Source: Shewanella atlantica (GTDB lineage Bacteria; Pseudomonadota; Gammaproteobacteria; Enterobacterales; Shewanellaceae). From it: 64,000 nucleotides of DNA. Location of the stretch: contig NZ_RXNV01000005.1 of NCBI RefSeq assembly GCF_003966265.1, positions 124,001 to 188,000 of the forward strand. Reading direction: 5' to 3'. This document shows, piece after piece, positions 1 through 9,682 of this stretch; within the stretch, counting starts at the first letter, position 1; each line of letters begins with the position of its first letter. The position numbers were made by a program, and so were the translations under genes. Below the pieces are notes generated by a model, which was not told where the DNA came from, made no database searches, and saw nothing but the letters and a program-made list of their open reading frames with translations.

Positions 1-1101
1 CTGTATCACCTAAACGTGATGGAGATGCACGAGCAGCCTGAGTTTCCAAAAGACCCTAACTTCAAAGGGCGCGGTCGCAACATGATCCATACCGTCGCGA
101 CCGATAAGTTTGACGATACTGTTGACCCCCGTTTTGGTGTAGTCGGTAAGCAAACAATTAGCGACCAAGGTGAACTGGGTTCTAAGCGGATGCAGACTGT
201 CGATGGTGAGTTCTTAGATTTTGCTATCAACTGGCTAGAAAAGCATGAAGCGACGAATGACGACCAGCCATATTTCATGTGGTACAACCCAACGCGTATG
301 CACCAGAAAACCCATGTGCGCCCTGAGTACCAAGGTGCTAGCCAACATAATACCTACTATGACGGTTTAGTTGAGCTCGATGATCAAATTGGTGTGCTTC
401 TCGACAAGCTAGAAGCGACCGGAGAGATAGACAACACCATCATCCTATTTACCTCCGACAACGGCGTGAATCTGGACCATTGGCCTGATTCCGGAGCGGC
501 GTCTTTCCGTGGCCAAAAAGGTACCACTTGGGATGGCGGCTTCCGCGTACCTATGTTAGTGAGCTGGCCAGCTAAGATCCCTCAAGGAGAATACACCGAT
601 GGTTTGATGTCTGCCGAAGATTGGGTGCCAACGATTATGGCTGCGGCGGGTGACGCGAATATCAAGCAAGACTTGCTAACAGGCAAGAAGATTAACGACG
701 AAACCTACAAGGTGCATATCGATGGTTATAACCAACTGGATATGTTGACTGAGGGTGGCAAGAGTAATCGGCATGAGTTCTTCTTCTATAACGAGAATAG
801 CTTAAATGCATTCCGTGTTGATGAGTGGAAAGTACACCTTAAAACCAAAACCGAATGGATTGCCCCTGCAGATGAGTGGCCATTGGGCATGATCCTCAAT
901 ATTAAAGCGGATCCGTTTGAGCGCTCTCCTGATACCCGCGGTTGGTTCCTGTGGATGAAAGAGAAGACTTGGGTACTGCCAAAGCTACTAAAAGCGGTTG
1001 GTAAGCATCAGCAGTCACTTCAAGCCTTCCCTCCTCGTTTAACAAACGGCGGCATTGGTATGAACGACAAGTCTGTCGTTGAAGAAAAGAGCAAAAAATA
1101 A
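1..1101 (+). CDS. Sulfatase (arylsulfatase family), 5' end outside window
   Basis: The reading frame is open through the first base of the window, so this is the C-terminal ~366 residues of a longer protein. It carries the 'FTSDNG' motif and the later 'RGQKGTTWDGGFRVP' block typical of the alkaline-phosphatase-fold sulfatases, which hydrolyse sulfate esters. The N-terminal Cys/Ser-x-Pro-x-Arg site that is converted to formylglycine lies outside the window and cannot be checked. A hairpin terminator follows. The substrate (sulfated polysaccharide or small ester) cannot be told from the sequence. Confidence 0.85.
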   Translation: MYHLNVMEMHEQPEFPKDPNFKGRGRNMIHTVATDKFDDTVDPRFGVVGKQTISDQGELGSKRMQTVDGEFLDFAINWLEKHEATNDDQPYFMWYNPTRMHQKTHVRPEYQGASQHNTYYDGLVELDDQIGVLLDKLEATGEIDNTIILFTSDNGVNLDHWPDSGAASFRGQKGTTWDGGFRVPMLVSWPAKIPQGEYTDGLMSAEDWVPTIMAAAGDANIKQDLLTGKKINDETYKVHIDGYNQLDMLTEGGKSNRHEFFFYNENSLNAFRVDEWKVHLKTKTEWIAPADEWPLGMILNIKADPFERSPDTRGWFLWMKEKTWVLPKLLKAVGKHQQSLQAFPPRLTNGGIGMNDKSVVEEKSKK

Positions 1102-1108
1102 CCATAGC

Positions 1109-1128
1109 AGGTGCGCTCAAGCGCACCT
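1109..1128 (+). terminator. Hairpin after sulfatase gene
   Basis: Perfect 8-bp inverted repeat (AGGTGCGC / GCGCACCT) with a TCAA loop, 7 bases after the sulfatase stop, followed by a weak T-rich stretch. It probably separates the sulfatase from the next gene. Confidence 0.6.
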
Positions 1129-1155
1129 CATTCTTGATTTGCAGGGGATATATAG

Positions 1156-1794
1156 ATGGTTAACAGAACATTGCCGGCGCTAATGGCACTCGTGATTTCA
1201 CAGCTTGTTTACGCTGAAGAGCCCGCTGATATGACTGACCCTATGTCGGTCTATACCGGTGGCGAAATTGTAGCGGGCAACAAAGGGCTGGGCGCGACGT
1301 TTCAGTTTGGTATTTCCAAAGGGGATTGGGGCGCACTAGGTAAATTAGAAGCTAAAAATAACTTCGAAAACTATCGGGTACGTTTTTTTACCCCAAATAA
1401 GAAGACCGGCACCGGACTTTTTATCGATGCAGGGCATGATTTCTCTGTTGATGGACTCACTAGCAACTACGCCACAGTCGGGGTGATGCAGGTCTTCCCG
1501 CTTTCCGACAAAGTTAAATTATACAGTGCATTAACCTACGGCAAGAGTTGGGAGGCAAATGACCAATTCAGAGAAACTCGCATTATCTCCAGTGTTAACT
1601 ACTTCAAATATGACTTTGCCGAAAAGTTCTTTTTACAGATCGCACCGCAATACAGCTACGGCTTAGATGGTGAAGAAACAAGAAGGTTTTCCGCCGAGTT
1701 TCAAATTGGTTACAAGGTCGATCAAGACAACGTTGTAGTGATCACGGGGGATAGTGATAACAACGCCTGGATAACGTATCGCGCCCGATTCTAA
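1156..1794 (+). CDS. Small outer-membrane beta-barrel protein
   Basis: A 212-aa protein with a signal peptide of about 20 residues ending near 'VYA-EE'. The rest has alternating strand-like pattern and ends in '...ITYRARF', the terminal aromatic residue typical of Gram-negative outer-membrane barrels. The start ATG follows a good AGGGGAT ribosome site. The length suggests a 10-12-strand barrel. No specific family is recognised; it resembles small channel or oligosaccharide-porin proteins in layout only. Position after a sulfatase makes a role in uptake of sulfatase products possible, but this is inference. Confidence 0.6.
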   Translation: MVNRTLPALMALVISQLVYAEEPADMTDPMSVYTGGEIVAGNKGLGATFQFGISKGDWGALGKLEAKNNFENYRVRFFTPNKKTGTGLFIDAGHDFSVDGLTSNYATVGVMQVFPLSDKVKLYSALTYGKSWEANDQFRETRIISSVNYFKYDFAEKFFLQIAPQYSYGLDGEETRRFSAEFQIGYKVDQDNVVVITGDSDNNAWITYRARF

Positions 1795-1934
1795 TGAATA
1801 TCGCTATGTCACGTAAGACTGTTAAGCCTGTCTCTTAACTGTACCCATTCATAAGGCCGCAGGTATTAGATGGTCAATCCTGGCATGACTACCCACATCC
1901 TCCACACAGTAAAAGGTGGAGCTTGGAGCAAGAG

Positions 1935-3038
1935 ATGATTGACGTAAAAAACCACAAATTACTGTTAGCTTTAATGGGCTCATCGGTATTGTTTGGCTGT
2001 AAAACTCAACAACAAGAGAGTGCTGAACAGGAGCCTAGCCTTATTCGACCTGCAAAGGTCATTACAGTCGAGGCTGCCAACCCTAATAGTGAGAGACGAT
2101 TTTCGGCAGTAATCGGGGCAGAGCAAAGCACAGAGCTTGCATTTAGAGTGAATGGGCAAGTGGATTTACTGGATGTAGTAGAGGGGCAAAAAGTCAAAAA
2201 AGGAGAATTAATCGCTACACTTGATGATACCGATTTTACCATTCTCGTCGACAATGCTTCAGCCAAATATGATCTGGCGCTCGCACAATATAAGCGTATT
2301 CAACGACTCACAAATAAAGGCTTAGCGTCAAAATCTGAGGCGGATACATTACTGGCACAAATGCTGGTTGCAAAAGCCACGTTAGAACAAGCAAATCAAA
2401 GTCTTAAATACACCGAGTTGCGGGCACCATTTGAAGGGGTTGTGGCAAAAAACCATGTAGAGCAGCATGACCATATCGCCGTGGCTCAGCCGATCCTCTC
2501 ATTCCAAAATGAATCACTTCAAGAGGTGAGTTTCGATCTCCCTGAAAAATTAGTTGAACGCTTCGACCCTGGGAAACTTATCAATTTCAATGCAAAAGTG
2601 GTGTTGGATGCCTACCCCAATACACAGATAGAAGCTCAGTTTAAAGAGATGCAAAAGAACAGTAGCCATGGCGCACTCAGTTATCGCGTGACTTTCTCTA
2701 TGTTGTCACCTGACTCCCTGCGAATTCTCCCGGGTATGAGTGCCGACCTATCATTGAGCCTGCCACAAAACTTAGCACAAGCGGAGCTGGTTAAAGTGCC
2801 GTTAGCAGCTGTGTTTAGTGATGAAAAAATTGCGCTAGGTGACTCGAAGTCATTTGTATGGGTAGTCGATGATAGTAACCAAGTTGCGCAACAGGAGGTT
2901 GAGTTTAACCGCATTGAGCATGACGGTGCCGTTATAGCGGGTGGGCTGAGTGTTGGTCAGCGCATTATTGCCGCAGCACCGACTCGTATGGCACAGGGGC
3001 AGGAAATCAAGCCAATGGCACGTGAGCGAGGCCTGTAA
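1935..3038 (+). CDS. RND efflux periplasmic adaptor lipoprotein (MFP/HlyD family)
   Basis: About 367 aa. The N-terminus has a lipoprotein signal with lipobox 'VLFGC' (Cys near residue 22), followed by the membrane-fusion-protein plan: barrel-sandwich halves ('VNGQVDLLDVVEGQKV' and 'LRAPFEGVVAKNHVEQHD') around an alpha hairpin, then beta-barrel and membrane-proximal domains. ATG 1935 is preferred over the upstream TTG at 1923 because GGAG precedes it. Its stop overlaps the start of the permease gene, so the two are translated together and form the inner part of a tripartite efflux pump. No TolC gene is nearby. Confidence 0.9.
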   Translation: MIDVKNHKLLLALMGSSVLFGCKTQQQESAEQEPSLIRPAKVITVEAANPNSERRFSAVIGAEQSTELAFRVNGQVDLLDVVEGQKVKKGELIATLDDTDFTILVDNASAKYDLALAQYKRIQRLTNKGLASKSEADTLLAQMLVAKATLEQANQSLKYTELRAPFEGVVAKNHVEQHDHIAVAQPILSFQNESLQEVSFDLPEKLVERFDPGKLINFNAKVVLDAYPNTQIEAQFKEMQKNSSHGALSYRVTFSMLSPDSLRILPGMSADLSLSLPQNLAQAELVKVPLAAVFSDEKIALGDSKSFVWVVDDSNQVAQQEVEFNRIEHDGAVIAGGLSVGQRIIAAAPTRMAQGQEIKPMARERGL

Positions 3039-6000
3039 TGGATACCGGTATCGAAAAGGAAAGTAGCGGCATTGCTGGTTTTTTTATTAAAAATTCCGTC
3101 ATTAGTTGGCTGATTATCGTTTTACTGGGCGTCGGCGGGTACTTTGCCTTTCAAGACTTAGGTCGACTGGAAGATCCTGAGTTTACTCCGCGTTCAGCCA
3201 TGATAGTTACCAGCTATCCTGGCGCCTCGGCGGAGCAAGTCGAGGAGGAGCTTTCGCTTCCTATAGAGAACGCGCTGCAACAACTGCCCTATGTTAAATA
3301 CATAAAGTCGGTTAATACAGCGGGGTTAAGCCAAGTCGAAGTGATGATGGAGTCGCAGTATACCGGCAAGTACCTGCCACAGATCTGGGATGAAGTTAGG
3401 CGCAAAATTGGCGACTTAAAGGGGCTTCCCCCCGGCGCCGGTACACCTGTGGTAAACGATGACTTTGGTGATGTATATGGCATGATTTGGGGCATTTCGG
3501 GTGAAGGGTACAGTTATGCCGAATTAGAGTCCTATGCCGATTATCTTCGTCGTGAGGTGGTGACGATAGAGGGGGTTAGCAAGGTAAGTGTTGCGGGTAC
3601 CCAGCAACAACAAGTGTTTATTGAGCTTTCAAAGCGAAAGCTGGCGGCGCTAAACATCCCGGTGAGTCACATTGAGTCGCTATTAGCTCGGCAGAATGTA
3701 GTTTCCAATGCGGGCCGAATCAGGGTGCAAAACGACACCATTCGTCTGTCGCCAACAGGAGAGTTCTCCAACGTTGGTGAGCTTAGAGAGCTGGTGGTCA
3801 GTCCCAAAGGAAGTGATGCCCGTATTTATCTGAGCGATGTAGCCGATGTGAAAATGGGTTACGCCGACACACCGATTAAGATGATGACCATTAATGGTCA
3901 ACCTGCACTCGAATTTGGGGTCTCTTTTCTTAGGGGTCAGAACGTGATCACCGTGGGAGAGCGAATTAACACCTTAATCGATTCGCTAGAAAAGTATCGC
4001 CCAGTCGGAATGGATTTGGAGCTTATCTACAACCAGCCAGAACAGGTTAAACAAGCGGTAGATGGATTTGTTGTCAGCCTTATTCAAGCCGTTGCCATTG
4101 TCATTGTAGTGCTTTTACTGACCATGGGGCTCAGAAGTGGCTTCATTATTGGTACCGTTTTAATACTCAGTGTTATGGGTACCTTTATGGCCATGGAGCA
4201 GATGGCCATCGATCTGCAAAGGATTTCACTAGGTGCACTGATCATTGCTTTAGGGATGTTAGTCGACAACGCCATCGTTGTTGTTGAAGGCATACTCATC
4301 GGCATGCAGCGCGGTAAAACACGCTTCGATGCGGCGGTGGAGATTGTAAAACAGACTCAGTGGCCCCTACTGGGTGCCACCGTTATTGCGGTAACCGCAT
4401 TTGCCCCGATTGGTTTATCTGAAGATATTTCGGGTGAGCTGGTTGGTAGTCTGTTTTGGGTGGTTCTGTTTTCATTAACGCTTAGCTGGGTCACCGCAAT
4501 CACCATCACGCCATTCTTGGCCGACAGGCTGTTTAAGTCGATGAAAGTGGCTACAGACGGTGAGATGGTCGATCCCTATAAAGGTGTCATATTTACCAGT
4601 TACCGCGCGATCTTAACGGGCTGTATTCGGTACCGCAAAACCACCATGTTGCTGCTCATTGTGTTGCTGCTCGGCTCAGTAAAAGGCTTTGGCATGCTGA
4701 AAAATGAGTTCTTTCCACCAATGAACCTGCCGAAGTTTATGGTTGATACCTGGCTGCCATATAACTCCGATATTAATGCCACCGCTGAACATATGAGAAA
4801 GATGGAGCAAGCCGTACTCGCACACCCAGAAGTTGAACAGGTCTCCTCCAGCATAGGTGGTGGGCATGTTCGGTTTATGCTCGCCTATAAGCCAGAGAAG
4901 CTCTACAACAACTACGGTAACTTGCTGATCACGGTGAAAGATGTTGCTCGCCTCAAAGAGGTGATGAGTGATGTAGAAGAGATAGTCGAGCAAGATTTTG
5001 CTGGAGCTACCTATAACTTTAAACGCTTCGAGATGGGACCTGCACCCGACGGCCGAGTAGAAGCGAGATTTGTGGGCCCCGATCCTGATGTATTAAGAAG
5101 CTTATCGGCGCAGGCAAAAGCGATTATGGAACATTCTCAAGATGCATCGGCCATCAGAGATGATTGGCGTGAGCGTACTAAAGTTATCCGCCCGCAATTT
5201 AATGATGCTGCGGGTCGGTCGCTCGGGATCAGTAAGGCGCAAGTTGATAGCGTGTTGCTGGCAAATTTCTCGGGAAGAGCCGTGGGATTATACCGAGATG
5301 GTAGCGATCTATTGCCCATCATTATTCAGCCTCCTGAGCAGGAGAGAATGGATATTGGCGGTATTAATGAGCTACAGATCTGGAGTCACGAGTTAAGCCA
5401 GTACGTCAATCTTGGCCAAGTGCTAAAAGAGGTACAGGTGGAGTTTGAAGACCCGGTCATTATGCGACGAGACCGCAAACGCACTATTATGGCGATGACT
5501 GATGAAAGTCCGATGGGCAGTAGTACCACTGCGTCGGTTTTAAACTCATTTAAAGCTGAAGTCGAAGCTATTGAGCTGCCCGAAGGCTACAGCTTAACTT
5601 GGGGGGGAAAGTATGAGTCATCTCGCGATGCCATGATTGCCTTGAGTGAAAAACTTGGCGGCGGCTATTTAGTCATGATGCTGATAACCATCTTTTTGTT
5701 TGCCTCCTATAAAGATGCAGCTGTTATCTGGACTGTGGTGCCATTCGCTCTTATTGGGGTTGTTATAGGACTCTACTTTGCCAACATGCCTTTCACCTTC
5801 TTGGCACTGCTGGGAACCATGAGCCTATCGGGGATGCTGATTAAAAATGCCATTGTGTTGGTTGAAGAGATAAAGCTACAGCTCTCCCAGGGTAAAGAGG
5901 CCTACCTCGCTGTTGTGGATGCGTCAGTGTCTAGGGTTCGTCCGGTAAGTATGGCTGCAGTTACGACTGTACTAGGCATGATCCCATTGATTTTTGATGG

Positions 6001-6115
6001 TTTCTTCCAGGCGATGGCTGTCGCCATCATGTCGGGTCTCACCTTCGCCACGATATTAACCCTCATAGTGATCCCTGTGATGTACACCATGATCCATAAA
6101 ATCAAAGCGCAGTAG
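3038..6115 (+). CDS. RND-family efflux pump permease (AcrB-like)
   Basis: A 1025-aa protein of full RND length, with an N-terminal transmembrane helix ('SVISWLIIVLLGVGGYFAF'), two large periplasmic loops and two six-helix bundles. TM4 contains 'LGMLVDNAIVVVEG', with the Asp of the proton relay. The final block 'RVRPVSMAAVTTVLGMIPL' is also diagnostic. It starts at the ATG overlapping the adaptor stop (TAATG). It exports small hydrophobic or amphiphilic compounds using the proton gradient. The closest subgroup looks like the AcrB/VexH-type broad pumps rather than heavy-metal CusA; the substrate is unknown. Confidence 0.93.
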   Translation: MDTGIEKESSGIAGFFIKNSVISWLIIVLLGVGGYFAFQDLGRLEDPEFTPRSAMIVTSYPGASAEQVEEELSLPIENALQQLPYVKYIKSVNTAGLSQVEVMMESQYTGKYLPQIWDEVRRKIGDLKGLPPGAGTPVVNDDFGDVYGMIWGISGEGYSYAELESYADYLRREVVTIEGVSKVSVAGTQQQQVFIELSKRKLAALNIPVSHIESLLARQNVVSNAGRIRVQNDTIRLSPTGEFSNVGELRELVVSPKGSDARIYLSDVADVKMGYADTPIKMMTINGQPALEFGVSFLRGQNVITVGERINTLIDSLEKYRPVGMDLELIYNQPEQVKQAVDGFVVSLIQAVAIVIVVLLLTMGLRSGFIIGTVLILSVMGTFMAMEQMAIDLQRISLGALIIALGMLVDNAIVVVEGILIGMQRGKTRFDAAVEIVKQTQWPLLGATVIAVTAFAPIGLSEDISGELVGSLFWVVLFSLTLSWVTAITITPFLADRLFKSMKVATDGEMVDPYKGVIFTSYRAILTGCIRYRKTTMLLLIVLLLGSVKGFGMLKNEFFPPMNLPKFMVDTWLPYNSDINATAEHMRKMEQAVLAHPEVEQVSSSIGGGHVRFMLAYKPEKLYNNYGNLLITVKDVARLKEVMSDVEEIVEQDFAGATYNFKRFEMGPAPDGRVEARFVGPDPDVLRSLSAQAKAIMEHSQDASAIRDDWRERTKVIRPQFNDAAGRSLGISKAQVDSVLLANFSGRAVGLYRDGSDLLPIIIQPPEQERMDIGGINELQIWSHELSQYVNLGQVLKEVQVEFEDPVIMRRDRKRTIMAMTDESPMGSSTTASVLNSFKAEVEAIELPEGYSLTWGGKYESSRDAMIALSEKLGGGYLVMMLITIFLFASYKDAAVIWTVVPFALIGVVIGLYFANMPFTFLALLGTMSLSGMLIKNAIVLVEEIKLQLSQGKEAYLAVVDASVSRVRPVSMAAVTTVLGMIPLIFDGFFQAMAVAIMSGLTFATILTLIVIPVMYTMIHKIKAQ

Positions 6116-6141
6116 AACTGCGCTAATTGAGTGAGTATAAA

Positions 6142-7257
6142 ATGAATAGAAGTAAAATCCTTTTAGCACTCTCTGCAACAGCAGTGATAAACACAAGTAG
6201 CGCCATGGCAGCAGGGCTTAGCCTGTCTCAAATCGGCACCGCTGACAGTGTAGCAACCGCTGGTGTTGCTGGAGTCACCAATAATTCCGATGCCGCAGCA
6301 ACAATCACTAATGCGGCAGGTTTATCAGGGATAGAAGATTCAAATATGATGCTGGGTGGTCAGTTATTAGATGTGCGCTCTCATTTTGAACCCGAAGAGG
6401 GCGAGAGCACCCGAAGCAGTGGCTTACAGTTTATCCCACATCTGTCCTATGCAAAGCGGCTCAACGAAGATTGGGTGGCAGGCATAGCGCTGCACTCGCC
6501 CGGTGGCTTAGGCGTTGCTTACAGTAATGGTATTGCCGGTGGCGCACAAAATATTATTAAAGAGAACAAAATTACCATGCTAAGCCTAACCGCTTCAGCT
6601 GCGTACCAAGTTAATGAACAACTCGCCTTAGGCGCCAGTATCATCACTAACTATGCCGGCGTTGAAGCATCGGTGTTCGATCGCACTGTGACAGGCAAAC
6701 AGTTGGCACCAACATTTGCACTTTCGGCTCAATATCAGCTGAGTGAGAAAACACGCATTGGCGCAAACTATCAACATGGTAGCGAACACGATATCGAATT
6801 TGATGAAGCTATTCTCGGCATTCAAGGCATGGCCATCAATTGGCCGGCGACGTTTGACATTGGCATCGATCACCAGCTTACCGAGAAATTGAACATTATG
6901 GCGAATGCCAAATGGCAATCTTGGAGTGACTACGATGCTAACTATCAAGACACCTATTCAGCCGGTATCGCTGCCGGGTATCAAGCGGGGGACTGGCTGT
7001 GGCAAGCGGGCTTCAGCATTGATAGCAGTCCAGTTGATGCCGAATATAGAGATGTGGTGCTGCCACTCGATAAACAATGGCGATTAGGAATAGGCGCTGA
7101 AAAAACCTTAGCTTCAGGGGCTAAATTGGGGATCGCATATCAATATCAGAACCTAGGTGATGCCGAGATTGCTTCTCAAGGGAGAGAGTTGCTTCGTCCA
7201 TCAGGAGAGTACAGCGAGAATCGGGTGCACTTCATCACTTTATCTTATCAATTCTAA
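6142..7257 (+). CDS. OmpP1/FadL-family outer-membrane transporter
   Basis: About 371 aa. A signal peptide ends at 'SSAMA-AG', followed by the FadL N-terminal hatch pattern ('GLSLSQIGTADSVATAGVAG... NNSDAAATITNAAGLSG') and a barrel ending in '...HFITLSYQF'. FadL proteins carry long-chain fatty acids or hydrocarbons across the outer membrane. ATG 6142 is preferred to the TTG at 6127. It lies 26 bases after the RND permease and is probably co-transcribed, which suggests import and export of related hydrophobic compounds. A possible terminator follows at 7266-7301. Confidence 0.85.
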   Translation: MNRSKILLALSATAVINTSSAMAAGLSLSQIGTADSVATAGVAGVTNNSDAAATITNAAGLSGIEDSNMMLGGQLLDVRSHFEPEEGESTRSSGLQFIPHLSYAKRLNEDWVAGIALHSPGGLGVAYSNGIAGGAQNIIKENKITMLSLTASAAYQVNEQLALGASIITNYAGVEASVFDRTVTGKQLAPTFALSAQYQLSEKTRIGANYQHGSEHDIEFDEAILGIQGMAINWPATFDIGIDHQLTEKLNIMANAKWQSWSDYDANYQDTYSAGIAAGYQAGDWLWQAGFSIDSSPVDAEYRDVVLPLDKQWRLGIGAEKTLASGAKLGIAYQYQNLGDAEIASQGRELLRPSGEYSENRVHFITLSYQF

Positions 7258-7265
7258 TTCTTGGC

Positions 7266-7301
7266 AAGCCGAAGGACGGTATGATGACTGGACTTCGGCT
7301 T
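7266..7301 (+). terminator. Possible terminator of the RND-FadL operon
   Basis: Nine-base inverted repeat AAGCCGAAG / CTTCGGCTT with an 18-base loop, followed by a short T-rich stretch, just after the FadL stop. Confidence 0.4.
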
Positions 7302-7316
7302 ATCAAATTTCAGGCA

Positions 7317-7342
7317 TAAAAAAACCTGCTCAAAGGCAGGTT
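7317..7342 (-). terminator. Rho-independent terminator of the original host tRNA-Leu
   Basis: Read on the minus strand, AACCTGC / GCAGGTT forms a 7-bp stem followed by a run of T. It lies about 45 bases after the tRNA 3' end and so terminated the host tRNA before the island split it. Confidence 0.7.
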
Positions 7343-7386
7343 CTTATCTCTCAAACGAGAGTGTCTCTAATAAAGAGATATTTGAT

Positions 7387-7439
7387 TGGTACCGGAGGAC
7401 GGACTTGAACCGTCACGCTCGAAAGCAACGGATTTTGAA
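7387..7439 (-). pseudogene. 3' half of split host tRNA-Leu(CAA); island left junction (attL)
   Basis: These 53 bases equal the 3' part of the intact tRNA-Leu at 34936-35020, from the encoded CCA end through the T-arm, variable arm and anticodon stem up to the anticodon loop. Identity stops at ATTTTGAA (7432-7439), which is exactly the seven-base anticodon loop plus one base. The missing 5' half is at 35158-35197, beyond the island. The fragment keeps its chromosomal terminator but has no tRNA promoter of its own. Confidence 0.92.
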
Positions 7440-7495
7440 AAGAACACCTCTAAAAATACTCAACAATATCAATAGATAAAAACAACACAAAACAC

Positions 7496-7514
7496 CTTTG
7501 CAAATTCTTTGCAA
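7496..7514 (+). repeat. Candidate integrase arm-binding repeats, left end
   Basis: Two direct copies of CTTTGCAA (7496-7503 and 7507-7514), starting 11 bases apart, between the left junction and the integrase start. The same octamer occurs twice at 35063-35080 near the right junction. Direct repeats in both arms are expected of a tyrosine-integrase attP, so these are likely Int arm sites. They also lie in the integrase promoter region. Confidence 0.6.
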
Positions 7515-7543
7515 GAACAAGCTTTTCTCATTATGATGGTTGT

Positions 7544-8827
7544 ATGAGCAAACAAATCGAACGTCACAACATCTCAGACAAACTCTATGTCTACCTTCAG
7601 AGTAACAGTAAATACTGGTACTGCCGCTTCGTGCTGTACGGTAAATGGTACGCTAAGGCCACAAAGAAGACAGATCTGAATGAAGCCAAAGCGATGGCTC
7701 ACCGTATTTATATGGATTATGAAATACGAGCCGAGACCAATACCTTAATCGACAGTAAACGCTTTAAAGATGTGGCGGAGAAAGCCATCGACCAGATGCA
7801 GAGTGAATTAATGCATGGCGGTGGTAAGGTCATCTACAAAGATTACATAGGTGCCCTGCGTAAATATCATATCCCCTACTTCGATCGCATATTCATTACT
7901 TCCATTGATCAAGAGAAGATCCGTGAATTTGATAAATGGCGGATTGAAGAGTTCAAACGTATACCTGCTAAGTCCACAATCCAAACACATAACGCTGCTC
8001 TTCAGATGGTCTTCAAAGAAGCCATTGTCAGGAAGTGGATGATCCCCATGCAAGTCCCGGTACTCAACAGCGAAGGATTAACCAGCCAACGCCGTGCAGC
8101 ATTTTCCAAAAAAGAGTACGAAAAAACATACGATGCGATCATGAAGCTCGAAGAAAATAGCCGCAAAGAGAAAACACGCCAAATCAGAGAGCTGCTATTA
8201 ACTTATATGGAGTTTGCCGTTCACACTGGTATCAGACCCGGCACTGAGATGGAGGGCTTAACTTGGGGTGATATTCACATGGAAACCGATGAGCACAATG
8301 TTGTTTTCTACGTCACCGTAACAAAGGGCAAAACAACCAAACACACAGGCACAAGGGAGATAGTTTGTCGTGATGAAATCTTCTCTTGTATTGAAGAGCT
8401 GCGTGAACGATTTCCAGACCGGAAACCATCAGATAAGTTATTTAGGCTTGCCGATGGCTCAACGACTAAAGAGCTTGGAAAGGCGTTTGATAAGGCATTA
8501 GTTGATGTAGGATTAAAACAATCAGCACATGGTGTCCGAACACTTTATTCATTACGCCACACCTATATCACTTGGCAATTGATGTCCGGTGAGGTGAGCA
8601 TGGAAGTACTGGCTAAACAATGCGGTACAAGTCTGCAAATGATTGAGCAGCACTACAGCCATGTAGTTCCCAAGATGTTCACTCGCGAACTTTCAGGTGT
8701 TGAAGTTAGAAAATCAAAACCTAAAAAAAGAGCTCCCTCACCAACCGCTTTAGCAAAAAACAATGCAAGGCTAGTAAAACAGTTTAATGAGTGGAAGCTT
8801 GAGTATAAAAAACGTGGCTGTATCTAA
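7544..8827 (+). CDS. Tyrosine recombinase / island integrase
   Basis: A 427-aa phage-type integrase. The N-terminal part (about 1-70) is an arm-binding-like region, 75-170 a SAM-like core-binding domain, and 190-385 the catalytic domain. Visible catalytic residues are Arg231 in 'HTGIRPGTE', Lys260 in the beta hairpin, Arg338 in 'YSLRHTY' (box II begins with Tyr instead of the usual His) and the nucleophile Tyr371 in 'IEQHYSHV'. It is complete and sits beside the left junction, so it is the likely enzyme for insertion at the tRNA anticodon loop. Two 3' fragments of close relatives lie at 9783 and 12619. Confidence 0.93.
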   Translation: MSKQIERHNISDKLYVYLQSNSKYWYCRFVLYGKWYAKATKKTDLNEAKAMAHRIYMDYEIRAETNTLIDSKRFKDVAEKAIDQMQSELMHGGGKVIYKDYIGALRKYHIPYFDRIFITSIDQEKIREFDKWRIEEFKRIPAKSTIQTHNAALQMVFKEAIVRKWMIPMQVPVLNSEGLTSQRRAAFSKKEYEKTYDAIMKLEENSRKEKTRQIRELLLTYMEFAVHTGIRPGTEMEGLTWGDIHMETDEHNVVFYVTVTKGKTTKHTGTREIVCRDEIFSCIEELRERFPDRKPSDKLFRLADGSTTKELGKAFDKALVDVGLKQSAHGVRTLYSLRHTYITWQLMSGEVSMEVLAKQCGTSLQMIEQHYSHVVPKMFTRELSGVEVRKSKPKKRAPSPTALAKNNARLVKQFNEWKLEYKKRGCI

Positions 8828-9013
8828 ATACTTTAGATAGCCTTGGAGAGTCGGCTGATAAGACAGCTGAGCCAACTCATCAAATACTATTCTATTTAGC
8901 TTCATAGTAAGCAATCGCTAATATATGTAACAGATGGTGAAACAAGCCACCATGGTTACTTGTTGATCACCACATAAATTTTAAGCAAGGGTTACTGCCT
9001 AAGAAATCCTGGA

Positions 9014-9544
9014 CTATTCAGGTGCAGGGCTCGGCAGCGGTGACAATTTTTTCAGATAGAGATCCATGGCTGATGGGCAAGCAAGGCCGTATGTTCTAAT
9101 TGCTCTTTCATATCTCCCAGTATCTTTATCTTTATCTTTATCTTTAAAAAGTTGGATAGCAGCATTAAGATATGAAATTATGTCATATAGTTTTTTCGTC
9201 GGAGGAAAAGGCACTGTCGCTAGGTCTACGGCCAAAGATGTGTTGTCAGTATACGTAAAATCATAATAGGCAGAAAATGCTATATTTTGTAACGTCTTAA
9301 GTTTTGGTATGACTTCATTATCGTACCGTTTCTGGGTTTCCTCATTAGCATTGCTATATTGATCGCTCATTCTGAATTCTGTACTGCAGCGGGAGCTAAG
9401 ATCTCCAACTCCTTCGTAATCAGTATCATATGCAAGCGATATGGCGACTTCTTTCGCAATATCTTCTCTGTCGTCACCACAAGCCACCAGACTACTAACA
9501 CAAAGAACCAAAACACCAACCTTTACCAATCCCATTCCCTTCAT
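9014..9544 (-). CDS. Putative lipoprotein, unknown function
   Basis: A 176-aa protein with a lipoprotein signal (lipobox 'LVAC', Cys near 22) and then a mostly helical domain; no family is recognised. A KDKDKDKD stretch near residue 135 is encoded by a tandem hexanucleotide repeat (9122-9147). A GGAG lies 12 bases before the ATG. It stands alone between the integrase and an integrase remnant, transcribed towards the integrase. It may be surface-exclusion-like cargo or an unrelated passenger; the sequence does not decide. Confidence 0.55.
   Translation of the reverse strand: MKGMGLVKVGVLVLCVSSLVACGDDREDIAKEVAISLAYDTDYEGVGDLSSRCSTEFRMSDQYSNANEETQKRYDNEVIPKLKTLQNIAFSAYYDFTYTDNTSLAVDLATVPFPPTKKLYDIISYLNAAIQLFKDKDKDKDTGRYERAIRTYGLACPSAMDLYLKKLSPLPSPAPE
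9122..9147 (+). repeat. Tandem hexanucleotide repeat (TCTTTA)n
   Basis: About four copies of TCTTTA inside the lipoprotein gene, encoding alternating Lys-Asp on the minus strand. The unit is a multiple of three, so slippage would change protein length but not frame. Confidence 0.75.
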
Positions 9545-9682
9545 AAGAACTACAACTCCATATAAGTTAAACCTTTAAGCTGAAAGATAATCCTATCATG
9601 TTTTCATATAAATCTGCTGATTGGGTAATCCCCAAAAATAAGCTCTGTGTAACAGAGCCAATCATCAATTACATCTGTAGCT

